In this document: positions 1 through 8,358 of the stretch, in pieces
Position numbering within the stretch: position 1 is the first letter of the stretch
How the letters are laid out: the number at the start of each line of letters is the position of its first letter
Origin: Salaquimonas sp041736675
Lineage (GTDB): Bacteria; Pseudomonadota; Alphaproteobacteria; Rhizobiales; Rhizobiaceae
Direction: 5' to 3'
NCBI GenBank assembly: GCA_041736675.1
Contig: JBGSTD010000061.1
Span: 1-64,000, forward strand
DNA length: 64,000 bases
Notes under the pieces: model-generated
The model's database searches: none
Seen by the model: the letters and a program-made list of their open reading frames with translations, nothing else
Told to the model about the DNA's origin: nothing
Program-made: the position numbers and the translations under genes

Positions 1-810
1 ATACATCCCTGGATCAACAAGGCGCTTGAAAAGGCCCAGCAAAAGGTTGAAGCCAGAAACTTCGATATCCGCAAAAACCTGCTAAAATTTGACGATGTCA
101 TGAATGATCAGCGCAAGGTCATCTTCGAACAGCGTATTGACCTGATGAAAGCCGAGGACATTTCCGAAACTGTGGCCGACATGCGCGGAGATGTCATTGA
201 CAGTCTTGTCTCACGCCACATGCCTGAGAAAGCCTACCCTGAACAATGGGAAACGGCAGAATTGAAGGAAGGCATCATCCAGTATCTCAACCTCGATCTG
301 CCTGTCGAGAAATGGGCCGAAGAGGAAGGTATTGCAGACGAGGACGTGCATGACCGTATTACCGAAATTGCCGACAAGGCATTTGAGGAGAAAGCTGCCC
401 GTTTTGGCCCCGAGGTAATGCGCTATGTCGAAAAATCGGTTGTATTGCAAACCATCGACCAGTTGTGGCGCGAGCACCTTGTAAACCTCGACCATCTGCG
501 CTCTGTCGTCGGCTTTCGGGGCTATGGCCAGCGTGATCCGCTGCAAGAGTACAAGAGCGAGAGCTTTGAACTTTTCCAGACCATGCTAACCAATTTGCGG
601 CAGGTGGTTACATCACAATTGTCGAGGGTTGAATTGGTCCAGCAGGGGCGCGAGGACGGAGACTCAATTCCAGTCGGTGATTTTGACGGAAACCCGGAAG
701 ATATCGCTCCAGAAGATATGCCGGATGGCTGGATGAACACCAGTCGCAACGGCCAATGCCCTTGCGGGTCAGGCAAAAAATTCAAACATTGCCACGGCAA
801 ATTCGTCTAG
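1..810 (+). CDS. secA: Protein translocase subunit SecA, C-terminal part (5' cut by window edge)
   Basis: Frame 1 is open from base 1, so the gene starts outside the window; 269 residues of the C-terminus are present. SecA is the cytoplasmic ATPase that drives preproteins through SecYEG. The visible part has the helical scaffold/wing stretch (EARNFDIRKNLLKFDDVMN, then the QLWREHLVNLDHLR and GYGQRDPLQEYK motifs), an acidic Pro/Asp linker, and the C-terminal zinc-binding tail CPCGSGKKFKHCHG, with Cys-x-Cys and Cys-His ligands that bind SecB and phospholipid in known SecA proteins. The tail ends normally at a TAG stop. A hairpin follows directly and the next gene converges on it. Identity is secure; nothing can be said about the ATPase domains, which lie upstream of the window. 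Confidence 0.97.
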   Translation: MHPWINKALEKAQQKVEARNFDIRKNLLKFDDVMNDQRKVIFEQRIDLMKAEDISETVADMRGDVIDSLVSRHMPEKAYPEQWETAELKEGIIQYLNLDLPVEKWAEEEGIADEDVHDRITEIADKAFEEKAARFGPEVMRYVEKSVVLQTIDQLWREHLVNLDHLRSVVGFRGYGQRDPLQEYKSESFELFQTMLTNLRQVVTSQLSRVELVQQGREDGDSIPVGDFDGNPEDIAPEDMPDGWMNTSRNGQCPCGSGKKFKHCHGKFV

Positions 811-815
811 GATTT

Positions 816-837
816 CCGCGCATTTTTCCATGCGCGG
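816..837. terminator. Hairpin between convergent secA and L,D-transpeptidase genes
   Basis: Perfect inverted repeat CCGCGCAT / ATGCGCGG with a 6-base loop, 5 bases after the secA stop. The T-rich stretch after it is weak on both strands, so it may be a bidirectional or inefficient terminator, or only an mRNA-end stabiliser. Confidence 0.5.
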
Positions 838-869
838 TTCAGGAACGTTTCGTTTATAAACCAGCGCAA

Positions 870-2369
870 TCAAGGTGAAATTTGTTGACGCTGCGGTCTG
901 ATCGTTTTCTTTGCGGGTTTGCTCACAATCTCCTCTTGACGCGGAGCGGCTTGCGGTATCGCAACAGCCTGTTCTTCAGTCACTGAGCCCGCGTTTTCTG
1001 AAACCGCAGGCTCCGCAACTTGCGCCACGGATTGCACCTCAGGCGCTGGTGTTGGTACAGCCACATTTGCAGGAGCCGCTGAAACCGGGTCAGTTGCAGG
1101 TGTCACAGGCGCAACTGCTGAAGGCGCAACTGAAGCACCATTCAAGCGGGCCTCATTTTCTGCCGCCGACAGTCCAACTGGTACATCTCCCGCAGACGCC
1201 TCGGGGGCTGATACACCGTTTGGTACATTGACAACAGCGGCATCGGCCTGCGTGCCTGTCTCTACCACAGCGTCAGCTTTGTTCGCACCAGCTTCATTCC
1301 CGTCAATCGCAGGAACAGATGCTACTTCGGGCGTTACTGGTTCTGGTGTCGCGACCACTGGAGGCGGCGCTTCTGGTGTCGGCGGCGGCAATATTTCGTT
1401 GCCTGCGGCCACAATCGAAAGAGTGTCAATATTTACACTGGCAAGCTCTGTTCCCTTGAGTTTCGCCCTTGCCTGCTCCCGCCTCAAAGCTTTCTCGAAT
1501 TCGGCCTTTTCCTTGGAAAGGTTCTCGCTGTAGGCTGACAGCAACTTCCGCGGCATCGTCACCGGCGGGCAGGCAGATGAAGCAGAAAACTTCTTGTCTT
1601 CGACAGCCAGCCGATTGAAAATATATCTTTTCTCACACACATCCACTTTTGGAGGACGACGGGTCAGCTCAAAATGATCGTAGCCTTCCTTCAGCATTTT
1701 CCAGAATTCGAAATTCGGACTGGCCGCATGTTTTGCAAGATTGGCGGCAGTCAGGCGAAACGGAAAGGCCTGTACCTGAAAATAATCCTGACCTCCCGCC
1801 ATCGCTTCGCGGGCAAGCGCATAGATTTGCTCGACATATTCATCCGACATTGAATAACACCCGGCGGACGAACAGGCTCCGTGCACCATCAGGTGAGTAC
1901 CGGTGCGTCCATGCGAGCGGTCATACGTGTTGGGATAGCCGATGTTGAAAGACAGATGATAATCAGAGTTGGGATTCATCTGGGCCTTGCCCACATTGTA
2001 AAATCCCTCGGGTGCCTGTCTGTCACCTTCTTTTACTTTCGGACCAAACTGACCGGACCATTTACAGATTTCATAAGTTTCCAGCAGATCATATTTACCG
2101 GTATCTTTCTGCTTCCAAACTTCCAGCGCGTTCTCTTCCTTGTAAATCCTGATCAAAATGGGTGAAGAGGAAGTCATCCCCTTGGCCTTCATTTTTTTTA
2201 CAAGCTTGGGCGCTATCGGGCGCTCAGCCTTCGGAAAAACGCTATCGATCCCTCCTTGGCAAGCAGACAATAACAGCCCGGCGGCCAAAATGGCAGCAGC
2301 CTTGGAAAACCATCGAGATTTTTTCGATTGCCCTGAAGCGGGCAGTGCAACTCTTGGCAGCAATTTCAT
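870..2369 (-). CDS. Lipoprotein L,D-transpeptidase (YkuD/YafK-like) with Pro/Ala/Val-rich tail
   Basis: Probable peptidoglycan-modifying enzyme of 499 residues. After a basic N-terminus and a hydrophobic stretch comes a lipobox ending LLLSAC (Cys about residue 37), so the protein should be lipid-anchored in the periplasm. The YkuD catalytic motif is visible as HLMVHGACSSAGCYSMS (His about 163, Cys about 171), with the compact YafK-like spacing HG-x6-C. YkuD enzymes cross-link muropeptides or attach, or in the YafK/DpaA branch remove, lipoprotein from peptidoglycan; which applies here cannot be told. Roughly the last 180 residues are low-complexity Pro/Ala/Val/Thr, probably disordered. I chose the ATG at 2369 because it gives a normal lipoprotein signal; an in-frame ATG at 2438 would add 23 residues without a ribosome site. 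The gene lies between secA (convergent) and accA. Confidence 0.85.
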   Translation of the reverse strand: MKLLPRVALPASGQSKKSRWFSKAAAILAAGLLLSACQGGIDSVFPKAERPIAPKLVKKMKAKGMTSSSPILIRIYKEENALEVWKQKDTGKYDLLETYEICKWSGQFGPKVKEGDRQAPEGFYNVGKAQMNPNSDYHLSFNIGYPNTYDRSHGRTGTHLMVHGACSSAGCYSMSDEYVEQIYALAREAMAGGQDYFQVQAFPFRLTAANLAKHAASPNFEFWKMLKEGYDHFELTRRPPKVDVCEKRYIFNRLAVEDKKFSASSACPPVTMPRKLLSAYSENLSKEKAEFEKALRREQARAKLKGTELASVNIDTLSIVAAGNEILPPPTPEAPPPVVATPEPVTPEVASVPAIDGNEAGANKADAVVETGTQADAAVVNVPNGVSAPEASAGDVPVGLSAAENEARLNGASVAPSAVAPVTPATDPVSAAPANVAVPTPAPEVQSVAQVAEPAVSENAGSVTEEQAVAIPQAAPRQEEIVSKPAKKTIRPQRQQISP

Positions 2370-2520
2370 TCTTTCTGTCAAAAAATCTACCACACGAAGG
2401 ATCGCATCTGCAGAAAAATCAAACGCGCCGGAGTGCATTGTTTTTCAGTGCTGTATCACTTCGCCAACTTGAGGCGGACAAATCCATGTCCGATTCAAAT
2501 AATGATTTGCTCATTCGGGC

Positions 2521-2548
2521 AGCATAATGCACCTGATTGTGTTGACAA
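2521..2548 (-). promoter_or_regulatory. Candidate promoter for the L,D-transpeptidase
   Basis: On the minus strand TTGTCA, 16 bases, TATGCT, about 150 bases upstream of the chosen start in the 232-base gap after accA. It partly overlaps the dyad TTGAC-N11-GTCAA (about 2543-2563). It is a pattern match only; the rest of the gap shows nothing else clear. Confidence 0.35.
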
Positions 2549-2601
2549 GAAGTTATAGTCAACCGGTAACAAAATTGTCAGACCGCCCCAATCGAATGTC
2601 A

Positions 2602-3558
2602 TCAAGACAGGTTTCGTCCGATAGCCAGGAATTTTTCTCGCCTCTGTTCACGGATTGCCATACCGTCCAACCCGGACATTTCGCCTAGTGCGCGCTCAAT
2701 CATTTCTCCCGCAGCAACAATTACTTCGGCGCTATGGCGGTGCGCGCCCCCTGGTGGCTCGGGAATTATTCCGTCGATAATGCCAAGACTTTTCAGATCC
2801 TGCGCTGTCATCTTCATGGAGGTCGCCACTTCCTGTGCCTTGGCTGAATCCCGCCACAGAATTGACGCTCCGGCTTCCGGAGAGATGACGCTGTAAATGG
2901 AATGCTCAAGCATATAAACGCGGTTCGATGAGGCAATCGCAATCGCGCCGCCAGAGCCGCCCTCACCGATGACAACAGTAACCAGCGGCACCTTAACTTT
3001 GAGACAGGCTTCGATAGAGCGTGCAATCGCCTCGGCCTGCCCTCGCTCCTCCGCACCAATGCCGGGATAAGCTCCTGCTGTATCAACCAGCGTTACAATC
3101 GGAATACTGAACTTGTCAGCGAGTTCCATGATTCGCACAGCTTTGCGATAGCCCTCAGGGCGCGCCATGCCGAAATTGTGTTTGATTCGGCTTTCGGTAT
3201 TGGAGCCTTTTTCCTGACCAATCACAGCAACCGGCTGTCCTGCCAGTCGCGCGAAACCTGCCTGGATTGCAAAATCCTCGGCAAAATAACGATCACCCGC
3301 AAGGTCGACAAAATCCGTGAACAGCGCCTTTTTGTAATCCACAAAATGCGGGCGGTCAGGATGACGCGCAACCTGCGTCTTGTTCCAGGGCGTGAGTTTT
3401 GCATAGAGCGATTCAAGTGTGGCGTTTGCCCTGACTTCGAGTTTCTCGATTTCCCCTGAAAGATCGACGCTCTGACCTGGTTCATCAACACCCTTCAGTT
3501 CAAGGATTTTTGCGTGAATGTCAGAAACCGGTTTTTCAAAATCAAGATACAAACGCAT
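2602..3558 (-). CDS. accA: Acetyl-CoA carboxylase carboxyltransferase subunit alpha
   Basis: 318 residues, the usual length for AccA. With AccD it forms the carboxyltransferase that moves CO2 from carboxybiotin to acetyl-CoA, giving malonyl-CoA for fatty acid synthesis in the cytoplasm. Family hallmarks are visible: the N-terminal helix beginning YLDFEKPVSD, the stretch HFVDYKKALFTDFVDLAGDR, the crotonase-fold core VTLVDTAGAYPGIGAEERGQ, and GEGGSGGAIAIASSNRVYML, which provides oxyanion-hole glycines. The start codon is the first ATG and the N-terminus matches the family. It lies 72 bases downstream of xerD on the same strand, an order common in rhizobia, and 232 bases upstream of the transpeptidase gene. 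Nothing unusual was noticed. Confidence 0.97.
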   Translation of the reverse strand: MRLYLDFEKPVSDIHAKILELKGVDEPGQSVDLSGEIEKLEVRANATLESLYAKLTPWNKTQVARHPDRPHFVDYKKALFTDFVDLAGDRYFAEDFAIQAGFARLAGQPVAVIGQEKGSNTESRIKHNFGMARPEGYRKAVRIMELADKFSIPIVTLVDTAGAYPGIGAEERGQAEAIARSIEACLKVKVPLVTVVIGEGGSGGAIAIASSNRVYMLEHSIYSVISPEAGASILWRDSAKAQEVATSMKMTAQDLKSLGIIDGIIPEPPGGAHRHSAEVIVAAGEMIERALGEMSGLDGMAIREQRREKFLAIGRNLS

Positions 3559-3630
3559 TGAACTGGGACCTGCATTGGTTAAACAAAATTCTGCGGTTTC
3601 ACCTTGTTGTGAACCGCAACCCGGCTGCTC

Positions 3631-4572
3631 TTAACTGTTTTTATCACGATTTGCCAGAGGATGATGTTCTTGAACCAACTCCTGCATCCGCTCATCCATG
3701 ACATGAGTATATATTTGTGTTGTTGAGATGTCCGAATGTCCCAGCAATTGCTGCACTGCCCGCAGATCCGCACCATTTTGCAGCAAATGGCTGGCAAAGG
3801 CATGGCGGAGCACATGCGGTGATACCCGCGACGGCGCAATACCCGCCGCAATGGCCAAATCTTTCAAATCGCGAGCAAATGCCTGCCGAGTAAAATGTCC
3901 CTCCAGCGATTGCGCCGGGAAAAGATGCGCAGGCAAAGCGCCATCATCCTGCCTCGGCAACTTCAGGAGGTAGTCAAGCATCGCGTTTTTCGCGCGTTGG
4001 GTGAGCGGAACAAGGCGTTCCTTGTTGCCTTTGCCGGTGATCATCAAAAAGCGGCCATCAGAACGAGCTGCACTGGCAGGCAGGCTGACAAGTTCACTTA
4101 CCCGCATACCGGTCGCATAGAGTGTTTCCAATAGCGCATACAGGCGCAAATGCTTCAGGCTCTTGCCGTCTTCATTTGCTTTCACATTGTCCTCGGCGCG
4201 AATAATCAAGCGGTCAACCTCCGCAACGCTCAGGATCTTCGGCAATGGCCTGCTTTGCCGCGGCGCATCAACTGCTGCAGTCGGATCATCCGAACGCACC
4301 CCTTCAGCAAACAGGAATTTGTGGAACTGTCGGACACACGACAATATCCGCGCCTGGCTTGCTGTGGAAAGTCCCTCGCCCGCCACAGAATTGAGAAAAC
4401 CGCGAACGTCCTCGCTCACGGCCTTGTCGGCTGTCATCGAACTTTTTTCCAAGTGATCGGTATAACGCCGCAAATCCCGCTCATACGCCGCAAGCGTATT
4501 GGCGCTGGCACCGCGCTCGGCACTCATCATTTCAAGAAATGATTCTGCCAGAAATCCGGGGTTGGTGCTCAT
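3631..4572 (-). CDS. xerD: Site-specific tyrosine recombinase XerD
   Basis: 313 residues. XerD acts with XerC at dif to resolve chromosome dimers, activated by FtsK. The N-terminal SAM-like DNA-binding domain (ANTLAAYERDLRRYTDHL) is followed by the catalytic domain with the first arginine in YATGMRVSELV, the box HVLRHAFASHLLQNGADLR and the nucleophile tyrosine in LGHSDISTTQIYTHV. The N-terminus and genomic place (next to accA and aroK, as in many rhizobia) support XerD over XerC; the second paralog at 49.9 kb sits next to priA/fsa, the usual XerC place. The chromosomal housekeeping context argues against a phage integrase. The ATG at 4572 lies 55 bases after the stop of a small membrane-protein gene on the same strand. 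Confidence 0.93.
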   Translation of the reverse strand: MSTNPGFLAESFLEMMSAERGASANTLAAYERDLRRYTDHLEKSSMTADKAVSEDVRGFLNSVAGEGLSTASQARILSCVRQFHKFLFAEGVRSDDPTAAVDAPRQSRPLPKILSVAEVDRLIIRAEDNVKANEDGKSLKHLRLYALLETLYATGMRVSELVSLPASAARSDGRFLMITGKGNKERLVPLTQRAKNAMLDYLLKLPRQDDGALPAHLFPAQSLEGHFTRQAFARDLKDLAIAAGIAPSRVSPHVLRHAFASHLLQNGADLRAVQQLLGHSDISTTQIYTHVMDERMQELVQEHHPLANRDKNS

Positions 4573-4627
4573 GGTACGCCTCTAAATGCCCCGCCCTGCA
4601 GAAAATTAGAAAATGTCCAGCCCAGGT

Positions 4628-4783
4628 CTATTGAATATTGAGTTTGTCGGCAGGAATCTTGATCAGCACTTCTTTTGGTTGTGGCTCCACATAACTGACC
4701 AGCGCAAACATCGCGCCATAACCTATGGCAGCAACAATTGCGCAGAAAACCACAAACCGTATCAAACTTGGCATTACATTCAT
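4628..4783 (-). CDS. Small single-pass membrane protein, 51 residues, unknown function
   Basis: A short reading frame upstream of xerD, on the same strand. The protein begins MNVMPSLIRFVVFCAIVAA and has one transmembrane helix (about residues 7-29, ending GYGAMFALVSY), then a polar tail VEPQPKEVLIKIPADKLNIQ. From memory, a small protein of the same design (single helix, then a tail with a Val-Glu-Pro start and an Ile/Val-rich end) sits between aroK and xerD in many rhizobia, which favours a real gene; I cannot verify this here. A second in-frame ATG three codons on (4774) is an alternative start. The gene is divergent from aroK, and the 170 bases between must hold both promoters. No function is assigned. 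Confidence 0.7.
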   Translation of the reverse strand: MNVMPSLIRFVVFCAIVAAIGYGAMFALVSYVEPQPKEVLIKIPADKLNIQ

Positions 4784-4953
4784 CCCGGCATATTGAAAGA
4801 ACGGCTCCAGAGCGCCTTATGGCAGGTGATGCCGACAATTTCAATTCATCTTGTGTGTTTACTTGACCACCAATATTCATAGCGGACTTGACGCGGGCGA
4901 TTTATTGTTGTGCTACATCGGGAAATTCGGAATTTCTTTTTTGGGATGAACAC

Positions 4954-5538
4954 ATGACCGGGGCTGCTTTCCAGCCAACGTCCAATACCACCCTCACCGA
5001 GGCGCTTGGTCAGCGTTCGATTGTGTTCGTCGGTATGATGGGGTCAGGCAAGACGGCAATCGGCAAACTGCTGGCTTCCATTTTGCAACTGCCATTTTAT
5101 GATTCTGATCACGAGATAGTCGCCGCTGCGAACATGGAAATACCTGAAATATTCTCCCTCCACGGCGAAGCCTATTTCCGGGCGGGCGAAGAAAAAGTGA
5201 TTGCCCGTCTTCTGGCGGGTGGCCCAGCAGTCATTTCCCTGGGGGGCGGCGCATTCATTTCACCAGCCACCCGTGAGCAAATCGCAAAACACGCCATCTC
5301 GATATGGCTTACAGCCGATCTTGATTTGCTGATGCACCGTGTCATGCGCAGACCATCGACGAGGCCGCTATTGCAAACTGCCGATCCAAAGGCAACTCTT
5401 GCGGCCCTGATGGAAAAGCGCGAACCCGTTTACGCCGAGGCCGACCTTCATATCCCGTCATCAAAATCCTCAAAGAACGAAACGAGGGACGCGGTGATCA
5501 GGGCATTGAGCGAGTATCTTATGGAACATTCAAAATGA
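4954..5538 (+). CDS. aroK: Shikimate kinase
   Basis: 194 residues from the ATG at 4954, which has GGGA about 8 bases upstream; a longer frame from 4888 would add 22 residues unlike the family. The enzyme phosphorylates shikimate to shikimate-3-phosphate with ATP, step five of aromatic amino acid synthesis. Visible are the P-loop GMMGSGKTAIGK, the substrate-binding D-S-D (PFYDSDHEIV), the FRAGEEKVI arginine region, the GGGAF motif contacting shikimate, and the lid region with MRRPSTRPLL. The TGA stop overlaps the aroB start in ATGA, so the two are translationally coupled. aroKB next to xerD is a usual rhizobial order. Confidence 0.96.
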   Translation: MTGAAFQPTSNTTLTEALGQRSIVFVGMMGSGKTAIGKLLASILQLPFYDSDHEIVAAANMEIPEIFSLHGEAYFRAGEEKVIARLLAGGPAVISLGGGAFISPATREQIAKHAISIWLTADLDLLMHRVMRRPSTRPLLQTADPKATLAALMEKREPVYAEADLHIPSSKSSKNETRDAVIRALSEYLMEHSK

Positions 5539-6656
5539 CTACCAACCGTACAATAACAGTGGAGCTTGGCGAGCGTACCTACGCGATCCATATCGGCGAC
5601 AATCTCCTGAAGGATGCAGGTTCACTTATTGCTGCCCTCAGGCCGGGAGCCCGATGCGCCATCATCAGCGATACCAATGTCATGACTGCCCATGGCGATA
5701 CACTCATCCACTCACTTGAGACAGCAGGCATTCAGTCATCCACCATCACAGTAGAGCCTGGCGAGCAATCAAAAACCATGACAGTACTCGAAACTGTCGT
5801 GGCACAATTGCTGGAGACGAAACTTGAACGCAAGGATCTTGTGATTGCATTCGGCGGCGGGGTCGTAGGAGACTTGGCCGGATTTGCAGCTTCAATCACA
5901 AGGCGCGGCATGGATTTCGTCCAGATTCCAACCTCGCTGCTGGCGCAGGTGGATTCGTCCGTTGGCGGCAAGACCGGCGTCAACGCAGCCCAGGGAAAAA
6001 ACCTCATCGGTGCGTTTCACCAGCCCATTCTTGTGCTCGCCGATACCTCGGTATTGAAAACCCTTTCAAGACGCGAATTTGCCGCCGGTTACGCCGAGGT
6101 GGCAAAATACGGACTGATCGACAAACCGGAATTCTTTGCCTGGCTCGAAAAATCACACAGGGACCTGTTTGCTTTTGGCCCATCCCTGCAGGAGGCAATT
6201 GCCGTCAGTTGTCAGGCAAAAGCCGATATTGTCGCAAGGGACGAAACCGAGCAAGGTGACCGGGCACTGCTCAATCTTGGTCACACTTTTGGGCATGCGC
6301 TCGAATCCATGGCCAAATATGACAGCAAAAGACTGGTGCACGGGGAAGCGGTTGCAATTGGGATGGTCTTGGCACACCGGTTTTCGAATCGACTGAACCA
6401 GTGTTCCCTCGAAGATGCGGAACGCGTTGAAAGGCATTTGGCAGCCTGTGGTTTGCCAACAAAAATCAGCGACATCAAAGGGCCTTTGCCTTCCGCTGAA
6501 GCATTGCTTGGTTATATAGCCCAGGACAAAAAGGTTTCACGCGGCAAGCTGACCTTCATCCTTACAAAAGACGTTGGAAAGTCCTATATTGCCAAAGATG
6601 TTTCCCTAGACGAAGTTCTGGCATTTTTGAAAGAAGCGCTTAACGAGGCGAAATAA
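5535..6656 (+). CDS. aroB: 3-dehydroquinate synthase
   Basis: 373 residues. AroB converts DAHP to 3-dehydroquinate using NAD+ and a divalent metal, step two of the shikimate pathway. The NAD-binding N-terminal half has EPGEQSKTM and GGGVVGDLAGFAA; the C-terminal half carries the metal and substrate residues in QIPTSLLAQVDSSVGGKTG, NLGHTFGHALE and HGEAVAIGM, all intact. The start overlaps the aroK stop by four bases (ATGA). The next gene, a CorC/HlyC-type protein, begins one base after the aroB stop, so all three are probably one transcript. Confidence 0.97.
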   Translation: MTTNRTITVELGERTYAIHIGDNLLKDAGSLIAALRPGARCAIISDTNVMTAHGDTLIHSLETAGIQSSTITVEPGEQSKTMTVLETVVAQLLETKLERKDLVIAFGGGVVGDLAGFAASITRRGMDFVQIPTSLLAQVDSSVGGKTGVNAAQGKNLIGAFHQPILVLADTSVLKTLSRREFAAGYAEVAKYGLIDKPEFFAWLEKSHRDLFAFGPSLQEAIAVSCQAKADIVARDETEQGDRALLNLGHTFGHALESMAKYDSKRLVHGEAVAIGMVLAHRFSNRLNQCSLEDAERVERHLAACGLPTKISDIKGPLPSAEALLGYIAQDKKVSRGKLTFILTKDVGKSYIAKDVSLDEVLAFLKEALNEAK

Positions 6657-6657
6657 C

Positions 6658-7920
6658 ATGGCACCGGCTGATTGGTTACTTTTAGGCACCATCATAATTC
6701 TGATTTGCTTTTCCGCATTTTTTTCAGGTTCTGAAACTGCATTGACTGCCGCATCAAGGGCAAGGCTGCATTCGCTGGAAAAGAACGGCGACCCCCGCGC
6801 TATCAGCGTTCAAAAATTGATCGCCAAGAAGGATCGCCTGATTGGCACACTCCTCATCGGCAACAATCTGGTCAACATCCTTGCTTCTGCACTTGCAACC
6901 AGCTTTTTCCTGAAGGCATTTGGGGATTCGGGTATTTTTGTCGCAACTTTTGCCATGACTATCATTGTCGTTATTTTCGCAGAGATCATGCCAAAATCAT
7001 GGGCAATCGTAAATGCTGACCAGTTTGCACTGCGGGCTGCACCGTTTGTCCGGTTTTTCGTCATCATCCTTGCGCCCTTTGCAAAGACAGCAAACTGGAT
7101 AGTCAAGAACATCCTTAAGCTTTTTGGCGTGCGGCTTGATGAATCGCAGGACATGTTGAGCGCCCATGATGAATTGCGGGGTACATTCGAGGTTTTCCAC
7201 AGTGATGGCACGGTGGTCAAGGACGACCGCGACCGCCTCGGCGGCATCCTTGATCTGCACGAACTTGAAGTTTCCGACATCATGGTTCACCGCACCAACA
7301 TGCTTTCAGTCGACGCCGACCAACCGCCGGAAATGGTTGTTCGTGAAATTCTCGACAGCCCCTATACGCGTATTCCCCTTTGGCGTGACACTTCTGAAAA
7401 CATCATTGGGGTCATTCATGCAAAGGATGTGTTGCGCGCTATCGGTCTGGGCGAAAAGCCCAAAAACATTGATGTCATGAAAATCGCCGCAAAGCCCTGG
7501 TTTGTTCCTGAAACAACATCCCTTCGCGACCAGTTGAATGCATTTTTGCGCAAGAAGGCGCATATCGCACTCGTGGTGGACGAATATGGCGAAGTAATGG
7601 GGCTTGTGACCCTTGAGGATATTCTTGAAGAAATCGTCGGCAATATTTCAGACGAGCACGATATCGAGGTGATCGGTGTGACTACAGAACCTGACGGCGC
7701 TGTGGTTGTTGATGGGAATGTGCCTATACGCGACCTCAACCGGGCGCTGGACTGGAAATTACCAGACGAGGAAGCCACCACCATTGCCGGTCTTGTCATT
7801 CATGCAGCCCAGATGATCCCTGATGAAAAACAGACTTTCACCTTTTTCGGTAAACGCTTCGTTGTCTTGAAGCGGCAAAAAAACCGCATCACCAAATTAC
7901 GGATCAGGGACATCAGCTAG
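6658..7920 (+). CDS. CNNM/DUF21-CBS-CorC_HlyC membrane protein (hemolysin-like)
   Basis: 420 residues. The N-terminal DUF21/CNNM domain (about 1-190) has an initial helix LLGTIIILICFSAFFSGSE and further hydrophobic segments; then a CBS pair (about 205-335, with MVHRTNMLSVDAD and VDEYGEVMGLVTLEDILEEI); then a C-terminal CorC_HlyC domain (about 345-420, ending KNRITKLRIRDIS). Proteins of this design include CorC/YtfL/TlyC types; several act in Mg2+ or Co2+ efflux or resistance, and 'hemolysin' is a historical label. The exact ion cannot be read. It starts one base after aroB with GAGG upstream, the arrangement seen in many rhizobia, which links it to the aro operon by transcription rather than by function. 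Confidence 0.88.
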   Translation: MAPADWLLLGTIIILICFSAFFSGSETALTAASRARLHSLEKNGDPRAISVQKLIAKKDRLIGTLLIGNNLVNILASALATSFFLKAFGDSGIFVATFAMTIIVVIFAEIMPKSWAIVNADQFALRAAPFVRFFVIILAPFAKTANWIVKNILKLFGVRLDESQDMLSAHDELRGTFEVFHSDGTVVKDDRDRLGGILDLHELEVSDIMVHRTNMLSVDADQPPEMVVREILDSPYTRIPLWRDTSENIIGVIHAKDVLRAIGLGEKPKNIDVMKIAAKPWFVPETTSLRDQLNAFLRKKAHIALVVDEYGEVMGLVTLEDILEEIVGNISDEHDIEVIGVTTEPDGAVVVDGNVPIRDLNRALDWKLPDEEATTIAGLVIHAAQMIPDEKQTFTFFGKRFVVLKRQKNRITKLRIRDIS

Positions 7921-7937
7921 GCGGCGGACAACGGTTC

Positions 7938-8213
7938 TTATTTCACCTCGTCTGATGCCTTCGCTTCGATTGCGATGGCATGGAGACCTGCCGCAATTTC
8001 ATCTGCAACCAGTGCATTGATAGCCCTGTGCCTGTCCACACGGCTCATGCCGGTAAAAGCGCCCGCAACAACCTTGATGCGCAAATGTGTCTCACCGCTT
8101 CCATCAAAACTTTCCTGATGGCCGGCATGCAGATGGCTTTCGTTAACGATTTCAAGCGAAACAGGTTTCAGCGCCGCGTCAATCTTCTTTTCAATGTTTT
8201 TGGAGAATGCCAT
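7938..8213 (-). CDS. bolA: BolA family protein
   Basis: 91 residues from the ATG at 8213 (MAFSKNIEKKIDAAL); an extension to 8279 is possible but has no family support. BolA proteins bind monothiol glutaredoxins through a shared [2Fe-2S] cluster and act in iron handling and stress or morphology control. The class II KH-like fold is indicated by VNESHLHAGH, the motif HLRIKVVAGAFTGMSRVDRH and the helix RAINALVADEIAAGLHAI. The signature His and Arg residues are present. The gene is convergent with the CorC/HlyC gene (17 bases apart) and divergent from a J-domain gene 145 bases away; this pairing is common in rhizobia. Confidence 0.92.
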   Translation of the reverse strand: MAFSKNIEKKIDAALKPVSLEIVNESHLHAGHQESFDGSGETHLRIKVVAGAFTGMSRVDRHRAINALVADEIAAGLHAIAIEAKASDEVK

Positions 8214-8358
8214 TTTGATCTTTCTTGCGTTCTTCGAACTTGTTACATCGTCAAAATCTGTTAGATACAACCAATCCACAAACCATTGCGCTTTTTGAAG
8301 GCAAGAATTTTGCTTGTCAATTCTTGTTCAATTGATCACGAGACCCTATACCTAGCCC

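Noticed and set aside
3631..4572. Phage-type integrase (xerD) or a mobile element next to aroK
   Set aside because: Sequence and neighbours fit chromosomal XerD; no att repeats, no phage genes and no base-composition change nearby. The same holds for XerC at 49.9 kb.
4569..4880. 103-codon frame on the minus strand overlapping the xerD start
   Set aside because: Its product lacks any hydrophobic or family pattern; the real small gene lies in another frame at 4628-4783.
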